Shown here: positions 25,753 to 33,650 of the stretch, piece by piece
Layout: each line of letters starts with the position of its first letter
How positions within the stretch are numbered: position 1 is the stretch's first letter
NCBI RefSeq assembly: GCF_018332455.1
Contig: NZ_BOPZ01000014.1
Location: forward strand, 1-64,000
Origin: Clostridium polyendosporum
GTDB taxonomy: Bacteria; Bacillota; Clostridia; Clostridiales; Clostridiaceae
Direction of reading: 5' to 3'
DNA length: 64,000 nucleotides
Notes under the pieces: generated by a model
Databases searched by the model: none
Told to the model about the DNA's origin: nothing
Seen by the model: only the letters and a program-made list of their open reading frames with translations
Program-made: the position numbers and the translations under genes

Positions 25753-26981
25753 TGAAGTATGTAATAATAGGAGCTAGTGCTGCTGGAGTTAATGCTGCAA
25801 AAACTCTAAGAGAATTAGACAATTCCAGTGAAATTACAGTTATATCAAAGGACACTAATGTATATTCAAGATGCATGCTTCATCATGTGATTGGTGGTAG
25901 AAGGAATTTAGAAAAAATTTCATTTGTAGATAAAGATTTTTTTTCTAAATACCGCGTAACATGGATAAAAAACAAAAGCATTATAGATATTAATATAGAT
26001 AAAAGAGAACTTGTGTTAGAGGATAATTCAGCAGAAAAATATGATAAACTTTTAATAGCTTCAGGAGCTTCCTCCTTTATTCCACCAGTTAAAAATCTAA
26101 GAGAAGCTAAAAGGGTTTACTCCTTAAGAGATTATGATGATGTATTAAATATTGAAGAAGGAATAAAAGTATCGAAGAAAGCAGTAATATTAGGAGCAGG
26201 ACTTGTAGGCATAGATGCTGCGATAGGTCTTATGGAAAGAGATATAAGTCTATCAATTGTAGAGATGGGGGACAGAATACTTCCTCTTCAATTAGATAAA
26301 AAAGCAGCTAATAGATACCAAAAGCTTTTAAAGGATAAAAATATAGAAATATATACTTCAGTAAAGTTAGAAGAAGTAATATTAAAAGAAGGCGGATTTG
26401 TAGATAAGGTAAAGCTTTCAGATGGAACTGAAATAGAATGTGACATGATAGTTGTAGCTGCTGGAGTTAGACCCAATGTAGGCTTTATAAAAAATGAAAG
26501 TATAAAAATTGAAAGAGGTATTGTAGTGGATAATACATGCAGTACTTCAGCTAAGGATGTTTATGCTGCAGGAGATGTAACCTTTACTGCTCCAATTTGG
26601 CCCATTGCGGTAAAACAGGGCATTGTTGCTGCATACAATATGACTGGACATAAAAAATATCTTGAGGATACCTTTGCTTTAAGAAACTCTATGAACTTCT
26701 TAGGATTAGAATGTGTGTCCTTAGGTATTGTAGAAGCTCCAGACAACAGCTATGTTGTAGATATTATTGAGACAGAAGATGTTTATAAAAAAATAATTCA
26801 TAAGGATGGAATAGTATATGGAGCAATTTTGGTAGGAGATATATCTTATTGTGGAGTATTGCAGTATATTGTAAAGAATAAAATAGATATATCAAATATA
26901 AATAAGAACATTTTCAAAATAGACTACTCTGACTTTTTCAGTATAAAGGAAGATGGTCAATTTAAATATAAGGCTTTATAA
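25752..26981 (+). CDS. FAD/NAD(P)-dependent oxidoreductase of the CODH operon
   Basis: A 409-residue pyridine nucleotide-disulfide oxidoreductase fold. The FAD-binding G-A-S-A-A-G-V-N-A-A is at residues 7-16, the NAD(P) loop G-A-G-L-V-G-I-D-A-A near 148-157, and Y-A-A-G-D-V near 273-278 is the second FAD motif. A single C-M-L-H-H near residue 42 sits where NADH oxidases and CoA-disulfide reductases hold their active cysteine. ATG 25752 shares bases with the cooF stop (TAATG) and follows AGGAGG. Together with CooS and CooF it probably links CO oxidation to NAD(P) reduction, or uses CO-derived electrons to detoxify oxidants; both are inference. Confidence 0.9.
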   Translation: MKYVIIGASAAGVNAAKTLRELDNSSEITVISKDTNVYSRCMLHHVIGGRRNLEKISFVDKDFFSKYRVTWIKNKSIIDINIDKRELVLEDNSAEKYDKLLIASGASSFIPPVKNLREAKRVYSLRDYDDVLNIEEGIKVSKKAVILGAGLVGIDAAIGLMERDISLSIVEMGDRILPLQLDKKAANRYQKLLKDKNIEIYTSVKLEEVILKEGGFVDKVKLSDGTEIECDMIVVAAGVRPNVGFIKNESIKIERGIVVDNTCSTSAKDVYAAGDVTFTAPIWPIAVKQGIVAAYNMTGHKKYLEDTFALRNSMNFLGLECVSLGIVEAPDNSYVVDIIETEDVYKKIIHKDGIVYGAILVGDISYCGVLQYIVKNKIDISNINKNIFKIDYSDFFSIKEDGQFKYKAL

Positions 26982-26991
26982 TTTAAAAATG

Positions 26992-27029
26992 GGCTGTCCT
27001 AAAAATATATTTGGGATAGCTTCTTTTTT
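26992..27029 (+). terminator. Terminator of the cooS operon
   Basis: GGCTGTCC pairs with GGATAGCT (two G-T pairs) and is followed by TTCTTTTTTT. The rest of the gap to 27245 is AT-rich with no clear sigma-G or sigma-A boxes. Confidence 0.75.
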
Positions 27030-27290
27030 TCTACTATTTTATAAATTCAGTTATGCATTTGTTAGTATATTATATTTAATGTCATATACTACACTTTGTA
27101 AAAATAAACCAATATATGTAAAATAAGTAAATAATACAATAAGTAAAAATAAAAAATACCTTAATTGGATTAAATTACATAGATTAATAACTTCTCTTTT
27201 GGTTAAGATAATAGTGTAAACATCAGAAGCAATCAGAAATCAAGATTGTGGTGTTTATGTACCACTTCTAAGCCAAAGGAGGAATCGGTG

Positions 27291-27479
27291 ATGGCAAGAT
27301 CAAGAATGTTAGTTCCCGAAGCAAAACAGGGTCTATCAAGATTTAAGACAGAAGTAGCAAGAGAACTAGGCGTTCCATTTTCTGAGTATAATGGAGATCT
27401 TACTGCAAGACAATGTGGTTCCGTAGGTGGCGAAATGGTAAAAAGAATGGTAGAAGAATATGAAAGCCACTTAAAGTAG
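27291..27479 (+). CDS. Alpha/beta-type small acid-soluble spore protein
   Basis: SASPs coat spore DNA and protect it from UV and chemical damage, then are digested at germination. This one has 62 residues. F-K-T-E-V-A-R-E-L-G near 18-27 holds the germination protease recognition site, and G-S-V-G-G-E-M-V-K-R-M-V near 43-54 is the DNA-binding signature. A cysteine (R-Q-C-G-S) replaces the usual small residue before it, which is uncommon in the family. ATG 27291 follows AAAGGAGGAATCGGTG. It should be expressed in the forespore. A structured RNA follows within about 10 bases. Confidence 0.93.
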   Translation: MARSRMLVPEAKQGLSRFKTEVARELGVPFSEYNGDLTARQCGSVGGEMVKRMVEEYESHLK

Positions 27480-27489
27480 AAAAAGGCGC

Positions 27490-27650
27490 GAGACACTACT
27501 TATTTTAGAGCCTTGTTCTAATCCGAAGTGTGATCAACTAACGTAATCACGCAAGAAGAAAGGGGCATTACTTATGAGTGAGGATGTACCACCAGAAAGG
27601 CTGTAGTATTCTAATACCGGGAGGCACAATAGATATTGTGCCTCTTTTTA
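27490..27650 (+). ncRNA. Unassigned structured RNA between the SASP gene and a small gene
   Basis: The 160 bases after the SASP stop carry several consistent pairings. ACTAC (27495-27499) and AGCCTT (27509-27514) pair with the continuous AAGGCTGTAGT at 27597-27607, forming a long-range helix. It encloses a GTGTGAT / ATCACGC hairpin (27529-27552) and a TTACT-TATG-AGTGA hairpin (27568-27581). A short GTAT-TCTA-ATAC hairpin (27606-27617) overlaps the closing strand, so the two may be alternatives. A strong terminator (27621-27644 plus T run) ends it. This could be a 3' UTR, a separate small RNA, or a riboswitch-like leader of the gene at 27714. I checked it by eye against common riboswitch signatures and found no match. 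Confidence 0.6.
27621..27650 (+). terminator. Terminator of the unassigned RNA
   Basis: GAGGCACAAT pairs perfectly with ATTGTGCCTC around a 4-base loop and is followed by TTTTT. Confidence 0.9.
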
Positions 27651-27713
27651 AATAATAGTAATGTATTTAGTTTATAAAATTCTCCACATATCAGAAACAA
27701 GGAGGAATAAGCC

Positions 27714-27932
27714 ATGGGATGGAAAAACGGAACTGTTACTTTTGATGATGGAACAACTTATCCAGGTGAATTTTTAATTAACGATGACGGTAGTATTTAT
27801 AATATGAAGGTATTTAAAGATGGTACTGCCATTAAAGAAATAAATGTAGAAGAGTTTGCTTCAAAACTTGGAAAAACTGTACAAGAAGTTTATCCATACA
27901 AGGTTGAATTAGGAAAAACTTTATATAAGTAA
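27714..27932 (+). CDS. Small 72-residue protein of unknown function
   Basis: A strong ribosome site (AAGGAGG, eight bases before ATG) supports this as a real gene. The protein begins M-G-W-K-N-G-T-V-T-F-D-D-G-T-T-Y-P-G-E-F and has the look of a small beta-rich fold with repeated D-D/D-G turns, then a helix (V-E-E-F-A-S-K-L-G-K). It has no signal peptide, membrane segment or cysteine. I do not recognise it. It follows the SASP gene and the structured RNA; a weak terminator comes after it. A role in sporulation is only a guess from position. Confidence 0.65.
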   Translation: MGWKNGTVTFDDGTTYPGEFLINDDGSIYNMKVFKDGTAIKEINVEEFASKLGKTVQEVYPYKVELGKTLYK

Positions 27933-27941
27933 TAAGTTAAG

Positions 27942-27963
27942 GAGGCTGTAGAGCCTCTTTTAT
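27942..27963 (+). terminator. Terminator after the small gene
   Basis: GAGGCT pairs with AGCCTC around GTAG, followed by TTTTATTT. Confidence 0.7.
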
Positions 27964-28100
27964 TTATTGTTATTTTCTGTTAAAATCAGAACAAGAGTTC
28001 AATTGAGGAAAAATATTAAACTTGAGCTAGTTCTGTAAGTTTTAACTGAAATTATTTTGAAAAATTACAAATTTGAGTGATGTGCGGCAAGGTGATTAAA

Positions 28101-29243
28101 GTGAATAAGATTAAAATACTTCATTGTGGAGACTTACATTTTGATACCCCATTTAGTGAACTTCCACATTCTTTGGCAGAGATTAAGAAGGAAGAATTAA
28201 GAGAGATTTTTTCTAATATAATTGATTTCGGTAGAAAAGAAAAAGTTAATTTGATTTTTATAGCAGGAGATTTATTTGATAATTTGCGTGTAACAAAAAG
28301 CACTTTGGATTTTATTAGAAAGAAGTTTGAGGAAATAAAAAATATAGGAGTTTTTATTGCAGCAGGAAATCATGATCCTTTCAATAAAAAATCCTTTTAT
28401 GAGTTGATAGAATGGTCTGAAAATGTTCACATATTTAGTGATACCTTTGAAGCAATAGAAATTGAAGAGTTTGGTACTGTGGTTTATGGTGCTTCTTTTG
28501 GTACAAGTTATGTTAAAGAATCAATGCTTAAGAATTTTAAGAGTGAAGAAAAACATAAAAATTTAATAAAGCTTATGATACTTCATGGAGATGTAGCTTC
28601 AAGTGAAGGTGGGAATGAATATAATCCAATAACTATTGATGATATAGAAAAGTGTGGAGTTGATTACTTGGCGTTAGGCCATAGACATTTCTTTTCAGGT
28701 ATAAAAAGAGCTGGTAATACTTATTATGCCTACAGTGGATGTCCTGAAGGAAGAGGTTTTGATGAAACAGGAGATAAGGGAATTATCTTAGGTGAAATAG
28801 GAATTAACTATGCAAATTTAAGTTTTATATCAGTTTGTAAGAGAAGGTATTTCATTGAACAAGTAGATGTAACAGATTGTAAGAGTTATGAGGAAATTAA
28901 AGAAAGAATCTTATTATCAATTAAAGATAATAAAAAAGAAGAAAATCTTTATAAGATAGTTTTAAAGGGCGAACTTACAGAGGATTTTATAATAAATTTA
29001 GATGTTTTACAAGAAAAGCTTAAGAATTATTTTTATTTTTTTAAAATGGAAGATAATACTTCATTAAAAATTGATTTTGATGAACTTTCAAGGGAATTTT
29101 CAATAAAAGGAATATATGCTAGAAAATTGTTGAAAAGCATAAAGGAAGAATCAAACGAAGAAACAAAGAAGATATTAACTCTTGCCTTAAAGCTTGGTAT
29201 ACAAAGTCTTTCAGAGGGAGATGTGAGACTGGATGAAAATTAA
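28101..29243 (+). CDS. SbcD/YhaO-like metallophosphoesterase (DNA repair exonuclease)
   Basis: A 380-residue calcineurin-like phosphoesterase of the Mre11/SbcD superfamily. The five motifs are in order: H-C-G-D-L-H-F-D near 8-15, A-G-D-L-F-D near 55-60, A-A-G-N-H-D-P near 86-92, L-H-G-D near 158-161 and L-G-H-R-H near 189-193. The pairing with a YhaN-like ATPase resembles yhaO-yhaN of Bacillus. I start at GTG 28101, six bases after AAGGTGA; the upstream GTG and ATG at 28077 and 28080 come before that site. It overlaps the next gene by 11 bases. It probably processes DNA ends with its partner. Confidence 0.85.
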   Translation: MNKIKILHCGDLHFDTPFSELPHSLAEIKKEELREIFSNIIDFGRKEKVNLIFIAGDLFDNLRVTKSTLDFIRKKFEEIKNIGVFIAAGNHDPFNKKSFYELIEWSENVHIFSDTFEAIEIEEFGTVVYGASFGTSYVKESMLKNFKSEEKHKNLIKLMILHGDVASSEGGNEYNPITIDDIEKCGVDYLALGHRHFFSGIKRAGNTYYAYSGCPEGRGFDETGDKGIILGEIGINYANLSFISVCKRRYFIEQVDVTDCKSYEEIKERILLSIKDNKKEENLYKIVLKGELTEDFIINLDVLQEKLKNYFYFFKMEDNTSLKIDFDELSREFSIKGIYARKLLKSIKEESNEETKKILTLALKLGIQSLSEGDVRLDEN

Positions 29244-32013
29244 AAGTATAAGAGTAAAAAGTTTTGGAAAGCTTAAGGACACAGAAATATACTTTAAAGA
29301 AGGAATAAACATCGTTTATGGTGCTAATGAATCAGGAAAAAGTACTCTACAATCTTTTATAAAAGCATCGTTATATGGGTTAAATAGTAAAAGAAGTAAA
29401 GATATTAAGACTAATGATAGGATGAAATTTCTTTCTCTTAAGAGTGGAAAAGGAGAAGGAGAGCTACATATTGAATATGATGGCCGAGGATATATTATAA
29501 AAAGAAAATTTGGAACTACAAAGAAAGAAGATGAAGTTAAAGTTTTAGATGAGATAACAGGAGAAGAAATAAAAGATTTTATTTTTGATGATATTGGAAA
29601 AAAGTTTTTAGAAATAAACGCTACCTCTTTTGAAAATACTCTTTTCATAAAGCAGTTAGGAGGAGGGGTAACTAGTAGTAAGTATGATGAAGTGATGCAT
29701 AAAATCACCAATGCTTTTCAGAGTGGTGATGAAAATGTATCCTTTCAAAGAGCACTTCTTTCTCTAGAGGGACTTAAAAAGCAGCTAACTACTCAAAGAA
29801 AAAATGGTAAATTGGATAATTTAAAGATAAGATTACACAATTTAACAGAAGAAAGAATGGAAGCTTTGAGGATTTCAGAGGATAATATAGAGAGTGAAAG
29901 AGCTCTTATAGATCTTAAGGAACATAGAACTTTTCTCCAAAAGGAGATAAAAAGACTTGAACTTTATAAAAAGTATTTAAAGAAGATTAAGCTTAAGCAG
30001 GAATATAAAGAAATCACAGATTATTTAAAAAAAAGCCAGGAACTCAAAAAAAAACAGGAAGAAGTGGATTGTTCATTAAGAACTGAACAAGGTATTATAA
30101 ACTTTGACTTTGTTGATAACATTCAAGAGGAAATATCTGTTTTTTTTAGTCTTATGGATGTTTATGGAGAGAGAAAAAAAGAGGAAGAACAGCTGTTAGA
30201 AAAGCTTTCTGAAAAAGAAAAAGTATTTTTAGCGTTTGGACCTTTTAATAGTTTTGAAGAAGATATGGAACAAAAGATCATGAAGATTTCTATGGAAAAT
30301 GATATTGTTGAAGAAAAGCTTAAGACTTTAAGTCAAATTAAACAGGAAATAGAACAATTACACAAAGAACTAGAGGATAAGAAAGATTTTCTTGGTCAAG
30401 GTGCTTTAATAGACGAATTTAGAGAAGAAATAGATATTTTACTATCAGAGTATGAAGATAAATTAAAGGAATTAAAGTTTAGAGTAGAGATAGAATCTAT
30501 CTTGAGTTATGATGTAGAAAGTGAAAAATATAAACTAAAAAACAAACTTGCAAATAATGAACTGATTACTTTAAGTTGTGGTGCTCTAATTATAATATTA
30601 TCAGCTTTAGGAATATTTAAGATTGTAGCTCTTCCAGTGACTTTAATTCTATTAATTTTTTCTACAATAGCACTCTTGTTCTCTATTAAAGATAGAATGA
30701 ATTATATTTTTTTTCTTAAAAAGATAGAAGAAGATAGTATGAAGTTAAAAGGGTTACAATTACTTCAGGATAATATTCACGAAATAGAAGTAAAACTTAC
30801 TAATTACTTTAATAGAGTGAGAGTAGAGAATTATAGAGATTTTATTATGTTAATAAAAAAATATGATAGATTTAAGGGAGAAATCGAATTTTTAAAAGAT
30901 AAGATTAGAGATAGGGAAAATAAAAAAAATTTGATGAATGAGAATGAACTTATAAAAGTTTGCAATGAAAATCAGAGAGCTATTAATAGAATATTAACTC
31001 TAACTGATTGCAATTCAATAGAACATTTTATTGAAAAGCTTAAGGAGTATAAAAAAATAAAGGAAGAGTGCAAGGAATTAGAGTTTCGGTATAAGGCTCT
31101 TAAATCCTCAGTAGATTATCTAGGAACTGATATAGAGGGAAAAAAAGAACTTATATATGAAAGATTAAAAGTCATAAATTTAGAACATTTATCATTAGAA
31201 AATATCCCAGAAGAACTTCAAGTTATTAAAAGTAAAATTAAGCAGCGTGAAGAAATTGAGGGAAATCTAAGGAATGTGGAGGAAACGTATAAGATTCTTT
31301 TAAAGGATAGAGATTTAGACTTAATTAGTCACGAGCTTGAGGAGATAATAAACGAAAACCTAGAGTATTCTTATGAAAATGAAGAAGATATAGAAAGAGA
31401 ACTTAAAGAGAAGAATGAAGAGCGTTTAGAATGTGAAAAGAGAATAAAGGATGTGGAACATTCCATTAAAAACAAATTTTTGGGAAGAAGGAAGTTATAT
31501 GTTATCGAGGAAGATTTAGAGCAGGTTAGAACAGAAATAAAAGAAAACGAGCAAATATTAATGGCTCTTAACATCGCTCAGGAAACTATGAATGAAGCTT
31601 TTAAAGAAATTCAAAAAAGTTTTGGTCCCCTCTTGAATAAAAAGGTAGCAGAACACCTCCAAGCTCTTACTGACATGAGATATAATGAGGTTAAAGTATC
31701 CGAAAGCTATGAGGTAAGGGTTACTGATCAGGAAGGGCATAATCTTTTACATGTAGATTATTTAAGTAATGGAGCATGGGATCAGGTATACCTTTCTTTA
31801 AGGCTTGCACTTATTGATTTAATATTTAGTGATAAAATGGTTCCTATTATACTTGATGATGCTTTTGTGCAATATGATGATGAAAGAATAAAAAGGGTTC
31901 TCGAAGAATTATATAAAATTTCTAAAAATAAACAAATCATTATTTTTAGCTGCCAAAAAAGAGAAATGGAGTTTCTAGAGAATAGAGAAAATGTGAATAT
32001 AATTAGAATATAA
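29233..32013 (+). CDS. SbcC/YhaN-like SMC-type ATPase with membrane segments
   Basis: 926 residues with a Rad50/SbcC-like split ATPase head. The Walker A G-A-N-E-S-G-K-S-T is near 31-39; the signature-like L-S-N-G-A-W-D-Q-V-Y-L-S-L and Walker B P-I-I-L-D-D-A-F lie in the last 90 residues. Between the halves are long charged coiled coils. Two hydrophobic stretches near 437-480 interrupt the coil, as in YhaN proteins, so the middle may touch the membrane; SbcC has a zinc hook there instead. It is translationally coupled to the nuclease upstream. DNA end processing is inferred from the partner. Confidence 0.85.
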   Translation: MKIKSIRVKSFGKLKDTEIYFKEGINIVYGANESGKSTLQSFIKASLYGLNSKRSKDIKTNDRMKFLSLKSGKGEGELHIEYDGRGYIIKRKFGTTKKEDEVKVLDEITGEEIKDFIFDDIGKKFLEINATSFENTLFIKQLGGGVTSSKYDEVMHKITNAFQSGDENVSFQRALLSLEGLKKQLTTQRKNGKLDNLKIRLHNLTEERMEALRISEDNIESERALIDLKEHRTFLQKEIKRLELYKKYLKKIKLKQEYKEITDYLKKSQELKKKQEEVDCSLRTEQGIINFDFVDNIQEEISVFFSLMDVYGERKKEEEQLLEKLSEKEKVFLAFGPFNSFEEDMEQKIMKISMENDIVEEKLKTLSQIKQEIEQLHKELEDKKDFLGQGALIDEFREEIDILLSEYEDKLKELKFRVEIESILSYDVESEKYKLKNKLANNELITLSCGALIIILSALGIFKIVALPVTLILLIFSTIALLFSIKDRMNYIFFLKKIEEDSMKLKGLQLLQDNIHEIEVKLTNYFNRVRVENYRDFIMLIKKYDRFKGEIEFLKDKIRDRENKKNLMNENELIKVCNENQRAINRILTLTDCNSIEHFIEKLKEYKKIKEECKELEFRYKALKSSVDYLGTDIEGKKELIYERLKVINLEHLSLENIPEELQVIKSKIKQREEIEGNLRNVEETYKILLKDRDLDLISHELEEIINENLEYSYENEEDIERELKEKNEERLECEKRIKDVEHSIKNKFLGRRKLYVIEEDLEQVRTEIKENEQILMALNIAQETMNEAFKEIQKSFGPLLNKKVAEHLQALTDMRYNEVKVSESYEVRVTDQEGHNLLHVDYLSNGAWDQVYLSLRLALIDLIFSDKMVPIILDDAFVQYDDERIKRVLEELYKISKNKQIIIFSCQKREMEFLENRENVNIIRI

Positions 32014-32021
32014 TGAGAATT

Positions 32022-32070
32022 AGGTTTGTTCCTAAAAGTACTATACACTTTTAGGACAAACCTTTTTTAG
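32022..32070 (+). terminator. Terminator after the YhaO/YhaN pair
   Basis: AGGTTTGTTCCTAAAAGT pairs with ACTTTTAGGACAAACCT (one bulged base) and is followed by TTTTTT. Confidence 0.85.
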
Positions 32071-32139
32071 AATTTCATTAAGCAAATATGGTATAATAGT
32101 TATTAAATGTAATATATACAAAAAGAAGGTTGATGTGGG

Positions 32140-33414
32140 ATGTATAAAAAATTAATATTATTAATTTTATCTTTAATGATAGGAGTGACACTTTCTGGAT
32201 GTTTTAATGATCAAGGGAAGAAGACTAAAGAAGGTGATCAGGCTGTTGAAGCAGCGAAGATAAATAGTACTGAGAAATTAGAAGAAGCGAAAGAGGTGGA
32301 GGAAGAGAGAGTTGAAACCATAAATCTTTCTTCCGTTGGAGATATTTTGATTCATAATACTGTTTTTTGGGCTGCTTATGATGAAAAAAGCAAGAGTTAT
32401 GACTTTAAGCCTCAGTTTAAATATGTAAAGAAGTATTTAGAGAAAAGTGATTTAACTATAGCAAATTTAGAGACAACTCTTGGAGGAGCAGAGAGAGCTT
32501 ATTCAGGATATCCTACATTCAATACACCTGATGAAATTGTTGATGCTCTGAAAGATTCAGGTGTTGATGTTTTAACTGCATCAAATAATCACAGAATGGA
32601 CACTGGAGAAGCGGGATTCTTTAGAACAGTAAGAGTTGTTAGAGAAAAGGGTCTAGAGATAGTTGGAGTTAAAGCATCGAATGATGAGAAAAGTTATATT
32701 ATAAAAGATATTAAAGGAATTAAGGTGGGAATTGCAAATTTTTCTTATCAAGATGGAAAAATAAATGGACTAAGAACTGTTAATGGTATTCCAGTGCCTA
32801 AGAACATAGATCCTCTTATTGATTTAATAGATTTTTCTAATCTTGATGAAACATATAAAAAACTTGAAAATAGGGTTTCAGAGATGAAAAAGGATGGAGC
32901 AGAAGTTCTAGTATTTTCTATGCATTGGGGAAATGAATATCAGAGAACTCAATCAAAAGAGCAGCAGTTGGTAGCTAAAAAGTTAGCAGATCTTGGAGTG
33001 GACGTAATTTTTGGAGGACATCCTCATGTGTTAGAGCCTATGGACTTTATACATTCAGATATATCTGGAAAAGATACCTTCATAATATATTCTCAGGGAA
33101 ATTTCATTTCTTCTCAGAGACAAAGCAGGTATACAGAAGATGGAATTATAGTAAATGTAGCAATAAAAAAGAATTTTAAAACTGGTAAAATAGAAATAAC
33201 TTATTCAGATTACATGCCTACATGGGTAAAGAAAAGTACAGTTAATGGAAAACTTTCTTATGAAATAATTCCAACTGAAGATGTAATAAATGGTGCAATT
33301 ATTGCTGGGTTGACTAGTGAAGAAAAGCAGATAATTCAAGAATCTAGTGCTGATACTAAAAAGCTTATGGAGAAATATACTACAAAGTGCTCAGTGGAGC
33401 CAGTTTTAAAATAA
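32140..33414 (+). CDS. CapA/PgsA-family lipoprotein
   Basis: A 424-residue lipoprotein: hydrophobic leader and lipobox L-S-G-C at residues 18-21. The mature part is a CapA-type metallophosphatase-like domain, with S-V-G-D-I-L-I-H near 65-72, N-N-H-R-M-D-T-G near 148-155, M-H-W-G-N-E-Y near 265-271, F-G-G-H-P-H near 291-296 and Y-S-Q-G-N-F near 315-320. Relatives take part in poly-gamma-glutamate capsule synthesis, but no capB or capC gene is near, so an enzyme acting on another surface substrate is equally possible. The terminator-like family A copy 7 follows it. Confidence 0.85.
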   Translation: MYKKLILLILSLMIGVTLSGCFNDQGKKTKEGDQAVEAAKINSTEKLEEAKEVEEERVETINLSSVGDILIHNTVFWAAYDEKSKSYDFKPQFKYVKKYLEKSDLTIANLETTLGGAERAYSGYPTFNTPDEIVDALKDSGVDVLTASNNHRMDTGEAGFFRTVRVVREKGLEIVGVKASNDEKSYIIKDIKGIKVGIANFSYQDGKINGLRTVNGIPVPKNIDPLIDLIDFSNLDETYKKLENRVSEMKKDGAEVLVFSMHWGNEYQRTQSKEQQLVAKKLADLGVDVIFGGHPHVLEPMDFIHSDISGKDTFIIYSQGNFISSQRQSRYTEDGIIVNVAIKKNFKTGKIEITYSDYMPTWVKKSTVNGKLSYEIIPTEDVINGAIIAGLTSEEKQIIQESSADTKKLMEKYTTKCSVEPVLK

Positions 33415-33447
33415 AAACAATAAAGATGCTGTTCATGTTTTTGATTT

Positions 33448-33512
33448 CTTACCATTTTAAAAAGTAGAATCTGATTTAAACTGAGTAGGCTTTATGCCTA
33501 CTCAGTTTTATT
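33448..33512 (+). repeat. Family A dispersed repeat, copy 7
   Basis: A decayed first hairpin (ATTTTAAAAAGTAGAAT), the CTGATT spacer, then CTGAGTAGGC-TTTAT-GCCTACTCAG with TTTTATTT. The second hairpin pairs perfectly and could end the CapA gene. Confidence 0.8.
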
Positions 33513-33581
33513 TAGGAAACTTGATAAAGATAATTAAATTTACTAATAATTTTTATTAGATACGTATTAAATAACTAAATA

Positions 33582-33610
33582 TTGACAATAATTTTTCTGG
33601 GATATATACT
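33582..33610 (+). promoter_or_regulatory. Promoter of znuA
   Basis: TTGACA, 17 bases, TATACT; predicted start near 33617. Confidence 0.75.
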
Positions 33611-33621
33611 TTAAATAGAAA

Positions 33622-33636
33622 TGCAATTCATTTGCA
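33622..33636. promoter_or_regulatory. Candidate metalloregulator operator at znuA
   Basis: TGCAATT-C-ATTTGCA is a 7-1-7 inverted repeat (six of seven pairs) just downstream of the predicted start. Its geometry is that of Fur-family boxes, including Zur. Placement over the start region would allow repression. Assignment to Zur is inference. Confidence 0.45.
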
Positions 33637-33650
33637 AAAGGAGTGTAAAT

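Noticed and set aside
23396-26981. Wood-Ljungdahl (acs) cluster
   Set aside because: Only CODH, ferredoxin-like and flavoprotein genes are present; no acetyl-CoA synthase or corrinoid protein genes.
27490-27650. 6S RNA, SRP RNA or a common riboswitch (lysine, c-di-GMP, THF, cobalamin, T-box)
   Set aside because: None of the diagnostic conserved blocks appears, and there is no long rod with a central bubble as in 6S RNA. Not excluded by computation.
28101-32013. True sbcD-sbcC
   Set aside because: The ATPase lacks a zinc-hook cysteine pair mid-coil and has membrane segments instead, fitting YhaO/YhaN better.
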